64,000 nt of DNA, from contig OZ241334.1 in assembly GCA_965200035.1 (NCBI GenBank), positions 1,240,001 to 1,304,000 of the forward strand, in the 5' to 3' direction. Source of the stretch: UBA1952 sp965200035 (GTDB lineage Bacteria; Bacteroidota; Bacteroidia; Chitinophagales; Chitinophagaceae). The notes below the pieces were generated by a model, which ran no database searches, was not told where the DNA came from, and saw only the letters and a program-made list of their open reading frames with translations. Shown here one piece after another: positions 53,173 through 61,050 of this stretch (positions are counted from its first letter, which is position 1; the number at the start of each line of letters is the position of its first letter). The position numbers and the translations under genes were made by a program.

Positions 53173-53484
53173 TTAAAGGCTATCATTTCGTTTCCTGCTT
53201 TTCGCTAACACAGATAACTCACCAAAATCACCAAGTATCAGTGCAGCTTTCTTCTTCCGTGACCATCCTTTTAGCTGTGTTTCTCTGGCAATTGCTTCTT
53301 TTACATCGCGATAAGCTTCGTAGTAAACAAGGCATAATGGCCGTCGATTGAATGTATAGCAATTCGCATCGCGACCCTCTGAATGTTCCGCAAATCTCCG
53401 GTCCAGATCGCCTGTCATACCTGTGTAATAACTGCCATCACAGCATTCAAGCAGGCAGGTAAAATAACGTCCTTTGATTTTCAA
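53173..53484 (-). CDS. GIY-YIG nuclease family protein
   Basis: The 103-residue product is a single GIY-YIG domain of the UPF0213/UvrC-endonuclease type: YFTCLLECCDGSYYTGMTGDLDRRFAEH (span 7-34, with the paired Tyr motifs and Arg28/29), PLCLVYYEAY with its Tyr cluster, and the metal Glu in EAIARETQLKGWSR. It probably nicks DNA. The start looks like TTG 53484, as no in-frame ATG precedes residue 23. It is bracketed on both sides by inverted REP-like palindromes, the left one touching its stop codon. Confidence 0.88.
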   Translation of the reverse strand: MKIKGRYFTCLLECCDGSYYTGMTGDLDRRFAEHSEGRDANCYTFNRRPLCLVYYEAYRDVKEAIARETQLKGWSRKKKAALILGDFGELSVLAKSRKRNDSL

Positions 53485-53514
53485 AGTTGGATTAATTAAC
53501 AGACATAAAGTTAT

Positions 53515-53537
53515 GGTTCGGCAGGCTCACCATGACA
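53515..53537 (-). repeat. REP-like palindrome right of the GIY-YIG gene
   Basis: Read on the minus strand it is TGTCATGGTGAGCC followed by TGCCGAACC, an inverted relative of 53150-53172; its outer arms (ATGGT and ACCAT) can pair. It lies 30 nt upstream of the gene's start. Confidence 0.75.
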
Positions 53538-53680
53538 AGTATAACGTGGCTATCATAAGGATTTCGATAACGAGCATTTACGCTAAATTCATAAATAAAC
53601 TAGTTGCATGGCCACGGGCTATATGTAATCAAAAACTTTAGAAATCATTCCCGCAAATCCTAAATCACAAATCAAAAAGC

Positions 53681-53688
53681 TATTTTTG
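53681..53688 (+). promoter_or_regulatory. -7 box of adk
   Basis: TATTTTTG, 20 nt before the ATG at 53709. The rest of the 171-nt gap after the right palindrome shows nothing. Confidence 0.6.
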
Positions 53689-53708
53689 TCGGTCTTTAGC
53701 TTATTTCT

Positions 53709-54296
53709 ATGTTTAATCTCATATTGTTTGGCCCCCCAGGCAGCGGAAAAGGAACCCAATCAGGTAATCTGGTCAATACTTATGGCCTCAGGCATATTTC
53801 TACCGGCGATCTGCTTCGCGATGAAGTAGCGCGCCTTACCCCACTTGGGGTGGAAGCCCAAAAATATATGGATCAGGGCTTGCTGGTGCCCGATGAAGTG
53901 GTGATCGGCATGATCTCTTCCAAAATCGATGAGAACCCTGCTGCACGCGGCTTTATCTTCGATGGCTTTCCGCGTACCCGCGCACAGGCCGAGGCGCTGG
54001 ATAAGCTGCTGGAATTTAAAAACACGCAGATTCATCTGATGCTCTCGCTGGAAGTGCCGGAAGCAGAGCTGACCCGCCGCATGACGGGCCGTGCTCAGAC
54101 TTCAGGCCGGGTGGACGATCAGGATGAAAACATTATCAAAAAGCGCATTGTAGAATACCATGCGAAGACGATGCCTGTGGCAGAATATTATGATAGCCAC
54201 GGCAAGCTCGAGCGCATTAAAGGCGACGGTACCATCGAAGAGACGTTCAGGATGCTGAGCCGCGAAATCGAGAAGTTCCTGTTGCCCGTTTCCTGA
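53709..54296 (+). CDS. adk: Adenylate kinase
   Basis: The 195-residue product is a short-form adenylate kinase: P-loop FGPPGSGKGTQSGNL (about 7-21), ISTGDLLRDEVA (about 32-43), FIFDGFPRTRAQAEAL (about 80-95) and the LID region GRAQTSGRVDDQDENIIKKR without zinc Cys residues. It balances ATP, ADP and AMP in the cytoplasm. The TGA stop (54294-54296) is the first part of a large inverted repeat that reaches almost to the obgE start. Confidence 0.97.
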   Translation: MFNLILFGPPGSGKGTQSGNLVNTYGLRHISTGDLLRDEVARLTPLGVEAQKYMDQGLLVPDEVVIGMISSKIDENPAARGFIFDGFPRTRAQAEALDKLLEFKNTQIHLMLSLEVPEAELTRRMTGRAQTSGRVDDQDENIIKKRIVEYHAKTMPVAEYYDSHGKLERIKGDGTIEETFRMLSREIEKFLLPVS

Positions 54297-54424
54297 TTTG
54301 AATATTTGAAGATGTGCTGATTTGAAGATGAAACAACGGTGATTGCTCAGCTCACCTTCAGATCATGAGCACTGCATCTCCACACAGGATCTTCAAATTC
54401 TCAAATCCTCAAATCATCAAATCA
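54294..54424. repeat. Large imperfect inverted repeat between adk and obgE
   Basis: The left arm (54294-54330) is built from TGATTTGAA and ATTTGAAGATG blocks. The right arm (54388-54424) is its approximate reverse complement, built from CTTCAAAT, CTCAAAT and ATCAAATCA blocks. About 57 nt lie between. The arms contain short repeated TTTGA units, so the pairing can slip. The adk stop codon is inside the left arm. Confidence 0.75.
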
Positions 54425-54432
54425 AACCTCCA

Positions 54433-55425
54433 GTGGAAAAAGCCAATTTTGTTGATTACATCCGCGTATTCTGCCGCTCCGGAAAAGGCGGGGCCGGATC
54501 TGCGCATTTTGCCCGCACCAAGTTCAACGCGCAGGCCGGTCCTGACGGCGGCGATGGCGGGCGCGGCGGACACGTGATCCTGCGTGGCTCTACCAACCAC
54601 TGGACGCTGCTGCACCTGCGCTATCATAAGAACATCCATGCAGAGCACGGGCAGAATGGCAATAAGAACAATATGAGCGGCCGCGATGGCGAGGACATCA
54701 TCATTCACGTGCCGCTCGGCACCATCGCCCGCGATGAAGAGACCGGCGAGATAGAGGCCGAAGTAATGCATCATGGCGAAGAGATCATCCTGATGCGCGG
54801 CGGCCGCGGCGGACTGGGCAATCAGCACTTTGCCACACCTACCAATCAGGCGCCCGAATATGCGCAGCCCGGCGAGGAAGGCACGGAAGGCTGGAAATAC
54901 CTGGAGCTGAAGCTGCTGGCTGATGTAGGCCTTGTAGGCTTCCCGAATGCAGGCAAAAGCACGCTGCTGAGTGTAGTGAGCGCCGCCAAGCCCAAGATTG
55001 CCAATTATGCCTTTACCACCCTCACCCCGCAACTGGGCATGGTGGCGTACCGCGATAATCAATCATTTGTGATGGCCGATCTGCCGGGCATCATCGAGGG
55101 CGCTTCTGAAGGTAAGGGTTTGGGGCACCGGTTCCTGCGCCATATCGAGCGCAACTCTGTCTTGCTGTTCCTCATTCCTGCCGATAGCAACGACCATGCG
55201 GCTGAGTTTGATGTGCTCATCAATGAGCTGGAGCAGTATAATCCTGAGCTGCTGCACAAGCGGATGCTCATTGCCATCTCCAAGAGCGATATGCTGGATG
55301 ATGAGCTGAAGACGGAGATCACGGCTACCCTGCCGGAAGATGTACCGCACCTGTTCATCTCATCCGTAGCCCAACAGGGGCTGGATGTGCTGAAAGATGA
55401 GCTCTGGAAGGCATTACAGGGGTAG
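54433..55425 (+). CDS. obgE: GTPase ObgE/CgtA
   Basis: The 330-residue product has the Gly-rich Obg fold (FCRSGKGGAGSAHFARTKF, DGGDGGRGGHVILRG; residues 1 to about 158) and a G domain with P-loop GFPNAGKSTLLSV (about 165-177), switch II DLPGIIEGASEGKGLGHRFLRHI (span) and SKSD. It acts in ribosome assembly and stress responses. The start is GTG 54433, giving MEKANFVDY, the family's usual N-terminus; an upstream ATG frame would be translated from the inverted repeat and is unlikely. Confidence 0.95.
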   Translation: MEKANFVDYIRVFCRSGKGGAGSAHFARTKFNAQAGPDGGDGGRGGHVILRGSTNHWTLLHLRYHKNIHAEHGQNGNKNNMSGRDGEDIIIHVPLGTIARDEETGEIEAEVMHHGEEIILMRGGRGGLGNQHFATPTNQAPEYAQPGEEGTEGWKYLELKLLADVGLVGFPNAGKSTLLSVVSAAKPKIANYAFTTLTPQLGMVAYRDNQSFVMADLPGIIEGASEGKGLGHRFLRHIERNSVLLFLIPADSNDHAAEFDVLINELEQYNPELLHKRMLIAISKSDMLDDELKTEITATLPEDVPHLFISSVAQQGLDVLKDELWKALQG

Positions 55426-55476
55426 ATAGCGGCACAATCGCTGTTTCCAGCCCTTCTTTCTTTTATAATACTGACG

Positions 55477-55707
55477 TAATTACATCTGGTGGACAGGTAT
55501 TGCCGTCTGTCCGGTGCGTATTACAATCTGTCCATGAAGTAATGTCATGTGGCGCTGAAGTAATTGCATCTGTGTGCTACGCATGAGCATCTGTCTAATG
55601 GGTATTGGCATCAGTCCGGCCCGTATTAGCATCTGTCCCTAAAGCAATGACATATTTCGGTGACGTAATTGCATTTGTCCGTCACGTATGAGGATCTGTT
55701 TAATGGG
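55477..55707. repeat. 21-bp tandem array B (eleven units)
   Basis: Units of exactly 21 bp start at 55477, 55498, 55519, 55540, 55561, 55582, 55603, 55624, 55645, 55666 and 55687, with a degenerate twelfth. Each opens with a YAWT or TATT box and most hold CATCTGTCC a few bases later. Units differ by many substitutions yet none has an insertion or deletion. Stops occur in all three forward frames, so it is not coding. It lies 51 nt after obgE, in a 1-kb gene-free region. Confidence 0.88.
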
Positions 55708-55840
55708 TATTGGGTGCTGAAAAGGATGTAAATGAATACGTTCATGCAAAAACCCGAATCGTAGGGGAGTTTATTTTGAGTTTTACTGCGATTGTTTCTT
55801 TTCTAAAGGAATCTGTGATCAGCTGCTTACTGTACAATCT

Positions 55841-56085
55841 GCTGTGGGATGCTTTCTTCCGTCAGCATGACTATGGTGGGTATGAGCCGGTAATAGCTGC
55901 ACATTATTGCAGGGGCACGGAGCCAGCGCTTCACTAAGAGCCACCGCCATTGCGGGTGCGGGGAACAAAGCAATGTTTTTCGGAGCCTGTTTGCAGGTGC
56001 TTAAGTAGCTGTGTGGGTCAGCTTCGTTCCCCACAGTGACCTAGCGTTAGGTGGGTCATGCTGACGCAAGGAAGCATCTCACAGC
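55841..56085. repeat. Composite REP-like element with inverted 31-bp arms
   Basis: Left arm 55841-55871 (GTGGGATGCTTTC then CCGTCAGCATGAC) and right arm 56055-56085 (GTCATGCTGACG then GGAAGCATCTCAC) match as inverted copies at 28 of 31 positions by eye. Between them another inverted pair is seen: GGGGAAC near 55960 and GTTCCCC near 56026. The same family occurs at 7137-7276. No gene is supported here; short open frames that cross it are rejected. Confidence 0.75.
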
Positions 56086-56316
56086 GCGCATGGGTTCCCA
56101 ACCGGAACAATATATGATTGCGGGTTTCTGATTGGCCACAAGCCGGCATTTACACAATACCTCTGCTTCAGGCTCGCGGCAGCGGAGAGAGAACGTTTTT
56201 TAAAAACTTTTTTGGAGTAAAGAAAAAGGACTCGTTGCTTATACAGCAGAGGACAACCAACTATTTATTCGAGCCAATTAGCTTTTCCCAACCGGAACAC
56301 TATAACCAGGATTTCA

Positions 56317-56375
56317 TACGGGTTGATACGGGATATGTACGGGACTACTACGGAGTATCTACGGAGCTATAACGG
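56317..56375 (+). promoter_or_regulatory. Helically phased TACGG boxes upstream of the XRE gene
   Basis: TACGG begins at 56317, 56327, 56338, 56349 and 56360, with a sixth weak copy (TAACGG) near 56370. The spacing of 10-11 bp puts every box on the same face of DNA. The array ends about 40 nt before the -7 box of the XRE regulator gene and would suit cooperative binding of a regulator. Confidence 0.6.
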
Positions 56376-56415
56376 ACCAATTGCTACCTGCCTCAAAAAC
56401 TTTCATCAAAAAACA

Positions 56416-56423
56416 TAGCTTTG
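56416..56423 (+). promoter_or_regulatory. -7 box of the XRE regulator gene
   Basis: TAGCTTTG, 20 nt before the ATG at 56444. Confidence 0.55.
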
Positions 56424-56443
56424 TCTTTCCCAAAAACATCCCC

Positions 56444-56845
56444 ATGAAATTGGATCAGACAACAGAAGAACATGCCTATCCGTTGCCGGATTTTATGTAC
56501 CGCATTATCGGGCAGAATATCCGCGCCGAGCGCAAGGTAAAACAGTACTCGCAGGAAGATTTTGCGAAGATGCTGAATATGAATATTAATATGCTGGATA
56601 GCATGGAGAACGGCAAAATGCCTATTGATCCTGCTCAACTGATGATCTTTGCCAGGGCGCTTGAAGTAGAGCCGGAAGAATTACTGGATAAGAATGCAAG
56701 CATATACATTGGCGCGCCTATGACCGGCTCCAATGCTTACGCAAATAACAGCACAGTTAATATCGGCATTTCCGAAGAATCCCTGAACAATCTCACCTCG
56801 GCGCTCAACCGCATGTGCGATCTGCTTGAAAAGAAGCTTTCCTAA
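56444..56845 (+). CDS. XRE-family helix-turn-helix regulator
   Basis: The 133-residue product has a Cro/CI-type HTH at about 20-82 (IIGQNIRAERKVKQYSQEDF, span; AKMLNMNINMLDSMENGKMP; FARALEVEPEELL) and a C-terminal helix (LNNLTSALNRMCDLLEKKL) that may dimerise. Its middle part has an Asn-rich segment (NAYANNSTVNIG). ATG 56444 fits the domain; an earlier TTG would add residues from the promoter. A phased TACGG array lies just upstream and might be its own operator. It ends at a hairpin terminator. Confidence 0.88.
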   Translation: MKLDQTTEEHAYPLPDFMYRIIGQNIRAERKVKQYSQEDFAKMLNMNINMLDSMENGKMPIDPAQLMIFARALEVEPEELLDKNASIYIGAPMTGSNAYANNSTVNIGISEESLNNLTSALNRMCDLLEKKLS

Positions 56846-56866
56846 AGAATTTAAGACAGCCATTTT

Positions 56867-56899
56867 AAGAAAGACTTCGCTTTGAGCGAAGTCTTTCTT
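56867..56899. terminator. Hairpin terminator between convergent genes
   Basis: AAGAAAGACTTCGC (56867-56880) and GCGAAGTCTTTCTT (56886-56899) form a perfect 14-bp stem with loop TTTGA. A near twin is found at 59516-59548. Confidence 0.88.
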
Positions 56900-56923
56900 A
56901 GTAATTAGCGTATGAAGCCATCT

Positions 56924-57535
56924 TTATACTACCTGCTGCGGCACCGTTGTTTGCTGCGGCTGCGGAGCTGTTACCGGTGGCTGCTGTAGCGGTAAAGATG
57001 TGATTGGCTGTGCCGGCTGGTCGGTGTTTTGCGGTACAGGATCGCTATTACTGTTGTTATTGTTCGTGTTGTTGCCTGAGCCATCGTTGACTCCTGATTT
57101 GCCCAGCAGATAGCCGGCTATAGTGCCCAGCAGGCCTATTTCCGGGGCGATCTGATCGTTGCTGTAACCGGCGGTAATGAGGTACAGGGTGCTGATGATA
57201 ATGAGAGTGATGAGCACGAATTTCACCATCTCAGGGCCTTGCAGCTTCTGCATCCGGATGAGCGCGGTAACGATCAGCAGCACTACCACTGCGAAGATCA
57301 GCAGCCCGGTAGATAGCTTCGCTTCCAGCAGCGACATAGGCTTTGGCGTGGCTGCCCTTTTGGTGGCATCCGGCGCCATGTTGGCTACAGAGTCGGCATT
57401 GAGCACGGCAGCAGGTTCCTGACCTACTACAACGGGCATATTGGCCTGCGTGCTTTCCGGATTGGTCTGTGCCATAAGGGGCGTGGCGGCAGTAAGGCCG
57501 ATGAATAAAAGCACGAGCAGAAGCAGCGTTTTCAT
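56924..57535 (-). CDS. Membrane protein with signal peptide and Pro/Gln-rich tail
   Basis: The 203-residue product has a signal peptide (MKTLLLLVLLFIGLTAATPLMAQ), two or three membrane segments (about 75-95, 103-122 and 130-146) and a low-complexity tail rich in Asn, Pro and Gln (NNTNNNNSNSDPVPQNTDQ and later PQPQQ). No family is recognised. It is alone on this strand and shares the hairpin with the XRE gene. Confidence 0.75.
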   Translation of the reverse strand: MKTLLLLVLLFIGLTAATPLMAQTNPESTQANMPVVVGQEPAAVLNADSVANMAPDATKRAATPKPMSLLEAKLSTGLLIFAVVVLLIVTALIRMQKLQGPEMVKFVLITLIIISTLYLITAGYSNDQIAPEIGLLGTIAGYLLGKSGVNDGSGNNTNNNNSNSDPVPQNTDQPAQPITSLPLQQPPVTAPQPQQTTVPQQVV

Positions 57536-57729
57536 GATTAGCTAAAATTTTACTGTGAATGTAATAGCCGCCACCTGCCGAAAACAGGGTTTTTAAACGG
57601 TATTTTAATCACTGGCAGCATTCATTGTGATGTTATTTGAAGGGATTGTTTCAGTGACCAAAAAAGGGCATTGCTCTGACGGTGGCTTTCAGCTATCTAC
57701 CAACCTGTCATTTCTGTTGCCTGAAAGGA

Positions 57730-57737
57730 TAGCTTTG
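57730..57737 (+). promoter_or_regulatory. Possible -7 box of the TPR-like gene
   Basis: TAGCTTTG, 66 nt before the ATG at 57804. The rest of the 268-nt gap shows nothing. Confidence 0.4.
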
Positions 57738-57803
57738 CAACAGACTGCCATGCACTCTCTTTGCAGCATTCATTAATTCACTTTATACAATTCGACTTTA
57801 ACT

Positions 57804-58229
57804 ATGAGTTTCGATCCTGAAAATCCTATTGTCAGCCTGTGCGCGCAGGGCATGGAGCTGGAAGGAAGGGGTGAGCCCGAAGCTGCTGCCCGCCTGTTTC
57901 TCCGGGCATGGCAGGAGGCGGCTACGCCTTTTGAGCAGTTTACCGCAGCCCATTATGTGGCCCGCCATCAGGCAAGCATTACCGACAAATTGTACTGGGA
58001 TGAAACGGCGCTGCAACTGGCACTTACACTGAACGATGATGCAGCCCGCAAAGCCCTGCCTTCGCTTTACCTGAATGTGGGCAAATGCCATGAAGACCTC
58101 GATCACCCTGACCAGGCCAGAGAAAGCTACCGGCAGGCGCTTGCGCACGCCGCACTGCTACCCGATGACGGATATGGCCGGATGATCCGGCGCGGTATTG
58201 AAAGCGGTCTGGAGCGGGTCGGGCAATAA
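57804..58229 (+). CDS. Tetratricopeptide-like protein
   Basis: The 141-residue product has at least two TPR-like helix pairs (AQGMELEGRGEPEAAARLFLRAW, span near 14-36; LYLNVGKCHEDLDHPDQARESYRQALAHA, near 86-114). It has no signal peptide and is probably a cytoplasmic binding protein. It stands alone, with a 118-nt gap to the GH18 gene. Confidence 0.78.
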   Translation: MSFDPENPIVSLCAQGMELEGRGEPEAAARLFLRAWQEAATPFEQFTAAHYVARHQASITDKLYWDETALQLALTLNDDAARKALPSLYLNVGKCHEDLDHPDQARESYRQALAHAALLPDDGYGRMIRRGIESGLERVGQ

Positions 58230-58347
58230 ACCGGCTACTTCTGCGGAGCAGCACCAACAATGCTTTTGCTATTCCTGTACCGATTTTCTATCTTGTACCA
58301 TTCACTGAACCGCACGGCGCAGGCCGTATGCTTTAACCACACCAATC

Positions 58348-59406
58348 ATGCAACAAAGAAGTACACGGTACGCTTCCTATGTACGCGCCGGCATGGCCGT
58401 TTTATTACTGGCTACGATAAGCTCCTGTAAGAAGGATGACTCTCCTTCTACCCCTCCGCTGACGGCCGAAGAGCAATACCTGAAAAATCTGGTCGATTAC
58501 AAGGCGAGCAAGCACCCGATCATGGTGAGCTTCCTCGTGGGCGATGGCAATGATCCGGCGGATGCTACCAATGTTACCAATACGCCCGATAGCGTGGACA
58601 TCATTGAGCTGTTTTCCGGCTATGCAAAAGATGCGACTGCCTGGGCTGCGGTGCAGAAGAAAGGCACGCGCATTGTGCGCTGCGAATTTCCGAGCGCGGC
58701 CTATTTTGATCATTCGGCGAAGGACCCTGCTACCAAAGTGCCGGGCTATGTGCGCCCTGCAGGCATCGACTCTACGCATCCAACTGCCAGCAGCACTTAC
58801 GAGCACTATGCGCACGATAAGTACAGTGAATACATCACCCAGAACAAATGGGATGGCATCGATGTGGATATCGAGAGCGGCACGTTTGGCGGCGATGTGC
58901 CGAGCAGCAATGCCAAAAACTTCCTGACTACGCTCTCCAGATATTTTGGCCCTAAATGCACGGAGTGCGATAGCATGAACCGCAAGAAGGCGATTATGAT
59001 TTATGATACGGATGTTTCTTCGCCATCCGGCAATATTGGCTACAACAATCTGTATGGTCCGCTCAAAGAGCGGTTTGACTATGTGATGTTCCAAGCTTAT
59101 ATAGGCGGCAACCGCGCCTGGACGGGTACGGGCACACAGAGCTTTGGGCCTATCGTTACGGGCTATGGCGCAGGCTTCCTGCCGCTGGTGAATGGAGATG
59201 AATTTATCTATCCTGACGGCAATCAGGATTCGCCGCCCAATGGGGATAGTAAGGCTACGGCTTCTGCCCTGAGCTATGCGCAATGGGTGAAGGATAATAA
59301 TGGCATGGGCATGGGTATTTATCGTGCCAGCCGCGATTATAACCATACGCCACGCTTCAGCACTACCAAGAATGCTATTCAGATTATGAATCCGGCCAAG
59401 CCTTAG
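58348..59406 (+). CDS. GH18 family lipoprotein (endo-beta-N-acetylglucosaminidase-like)
   Basis: The 352-residue product has a lipoprotein signal (ATISSC, Cys27) and the GH18 catalytic motif DGIDVDIE at 169-176, with Glu176 as acid/base, followed by YDTDVSSPSG and YVMFQAYIGG strands. GH18 enzymes cut chitin-like or N-glycan core linkages; this compact form resembles Bacteroidota endoglycosidases of the EndoF/EndoT type. It is probably shown on the outer surface. No SusC/D pair is near, so it is not part of a standard utilisation locus here. Confidence 0.9.
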   Translation: MQQRSTRYASYVRAGMAVLLLATISSCKKDDSPSTPPLTAEEQYLKNLVDYKASKHPIMVSFLVGDGNDPADATNVTNTPDSVDIIELFSGYAKDATAWAAVQKKGTRIVRCEFPSAAYFDHSAKDPATKVPGYVRPAGIDSTHPTASSTYEHYAHDKYSEYITQNKWDGIDVDIESGTFGGDVPSSNAKNFLTTLSRYFGPKCTECDSMNRKKAIMIYDTDVSSPSGNIGYNNLYGPLKERFDYVMFQAYIGGNRAWTGTGTQSFGPIVTGYGAGFLPLVNGDEFIYPDGNQDSPPNGDSKATASALSYAQWVKDNNGMGMGIYRASRDYNHTPRFSTTKNAIQIMNPAKP

Positions 59407-59515
59407 AATTTTATTTTCCGGCATCACAGATACCAGTCCTTGTAGAGCTGCATTGCAAATGCGGCTCGGCTCTTTCTTCTTTTCAGTTGTTTTCTATTTT
59501 CAGTTGTTTCTATTT

Positions 59516-59548
59516 AAGAAAGGCTTCGCTTATAGCGAAGCCTTTCTT
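59516..59548. terminator. Hairpin terminator between convergent genes
   Basis: AAGAAAGGCTTCGCT (59516-59530) and AGCGAAGCCTTTCTT (59534-59548) form a perfect 15-bp stem with a 3-nt loop. It serves the GH18 gene and the convergent membrane gene. Confidence 0.9.
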
Positions 59549-59562
59549 GTTTTTACAACGCG

Positions 59563-61050
59563 TTATTTTCTCCTTACCAGAAAGACATTGGTGGCGTAAG
59601 GATGCAGATTCAGGCGGGTGAGGCTCAGGTGCTGCCTGGCGGTGTCGGGCAGCAGCGCATTGTTGGAGATCAGGTACCAGTAGGGTTGCTCTCTGGTGGC
59701 GGTGTCGGCCTGCTTTAGCTTATAAAAGCAGATGCCGCTGATGCGGAGATAATCTGCTTCATCTTTATCGAAATGGGTATTGCATACGATGACCTGATTG
59801 CGGATATCCGGCTGCTGTACGATGCTCAGAATACCTTGCGGATTAAAATCGTGCAGGTACAGGGTGGAAAAAAGATTGCTGGTAAAGATGCCCTGCCGGT
59901 TATTTTCATGGATGGTATTGTTTCGTTTGTTCAGGGAATAGGTGAATCCGATAAAGCACAGGCTCACTGCCGCCGCAGTGCTGAAGGCGCTGTACCGCTT
60001 AGGTACCAAAGCACAGCACCAATAGATGCCAAAGCTGACGGGCACGAGCAGGAAGTGCATCTCAAAGATGAACAGCCTGGCCATAGGGATATCTCTGCGC
60101 AGAAAGGCGATGAGGTGAACGCCGGTATAAACCATCAGGCAGAAAAGCATGAACGCCAGTTGCGGCGCCAGTCTGTACTTACGGTAGTACAGCGCAAAGC
60201 CGGCTATTGCAGCGAGAAACGGCAGATAGCGGGCAGAGGTAAAGTAGTAGGTATTCATCAGGAAGATCTCGTGAAAGAAATTCCATTCCCATTTTTCCCT
60301 TCCCGTATAAGGCAGCGAAAAAAGCGTTTTCATCATCGGCAGATAAAGCGCCAGTCCCAGCAGGGCAGCAGCACAGATCACCAGCCAGCAGCTCAGGATA
60401 AAACGTGAGCGTTCTTTGCCTGTCCATGCAGTAAGCAGCGCAAGCACCGGCAGGCAACAGCAGAGGCAAAAAGCTAGGTAGATATTGGTAGGATTAACAT
60501 AGATGAGATAAGTCAGCAGCAGGCCGCCTTTGATCAGGTCATATTTATGCTGATGCAGGTAGTACCGGTACAGGTAGCGGATGAAGCCGAGCGCCAGCAA
60601 TGTACCCAGCGCATAGCCGCGTAGCTGGAGCGCAAAGTTGTAAAACGGCAGGGTGGTGAGCAGCACCGCCATGCTGATTAATGCCAGCGATACGCCGCCG
60701 GCTTCCATGCCAAACCGCCACAGCACCCATACCGTAAGGCAGGGAATGAACATCAGGAAGATGCGCAGCCGCCCGGGATGAAAAAGGATGTCTGTAAAGC
60801 TGTGCTGCCCGGTGATTTTCAGATAGCCATTGCAGAGCAGGTTAAAGCCTATGTGATTATTGACATCATGGTAATCGGTCAGGGTAGTGCGGAAGGGCAC
60901 CAGCTCGAAGTACCGAAGCGAGTCCATCTCATCGCACCAGAACTGAACAAACAGGTTGTTGTAATAAATGAGGATGCAGGCTGCAAGCCCTGCAATCAGC
61001 AACCCTATTGCCTGACGCCGCGCACGATTTTCGGATAATGAATGAGCCAT
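59563..61050 (-). CDS. Polytopic membrane protein, GT-C glycosyltransferase-like
   Basis: The 495-residue product has about ten membrane segments and, after the first, a loop with FWCDEMDSLRYFELVPFRTT, whose acidic pair recalls the catalytic Asp/Glu of family 39/83 GT-C enzymes that use polyprenyl-phosphate sugars. The C-terminal soluble part (from about 400) ends VFLVRRK. It is a close paralogue of the preceding gene: shared blocks are DVNNHIGFNLLCN and LLTTLPFYNF. Its start directly follows the other gene's stop. The donor and acceptor are unknown. Confidence 0.78.
   Translation of the reverse strand: MAHSLSENRARRQAIGLLIAGLAACILIYYNNLFVQFWCDEMDSLRYFELVPFRTTLTDYHDVNNHIGFNLLCNGYLKITGQHSFTDILFHPGRLRIFLMFIPCLTVWVLWRFGMEAGGVSLALISMAVLLTTLPFYNFALQLRGYALGTLLALGFIRYLYRYYLHQHKYDLIKGGLLLTYLIYVNPTNIYLAFCLCCCLPVLALLTAWTGKERSRFILSCWLVICAAALLGLALYLPMMKTLFSLPYTGREKWEWNFFHEIFLMNTYYFTSARYLPFLAAIAGFALYYRKYRLAPQLAFMLFCLMVYTGVHLIAFLRRDIPMARLFIFEMHFLLVPVSFGIYWCCALVPKRYSAFSTAAAVSLCFIGFTYSLNKRNNTIHENNRQGIFTSNLFSTLYLHDFNPQGILSIVQQPDIRNQVIVCNTHFDKDEADYLRISGICFYKLKQADTATREQPYWYLISNNALLPDTARQHLSLTRLNLHPYATNVFLVRRK

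Noticed and set aside
53150..53537. Classical insertion sequence
   Set aside because: There is no DDE or other transposase and no target-site duplication; only the nuclease-plus-palindromes arrangement is supported.
55710..55937. 75-codon open frame
   Set aside because: It starts in array B and runs through a REP-like palindrome; no protein features.
56118..56372. 84-codon open frame before the XRE gene
   Set aside because: It ends in the phased TACGG boxes and shows no domain; coding is unlikely, although not excluded.
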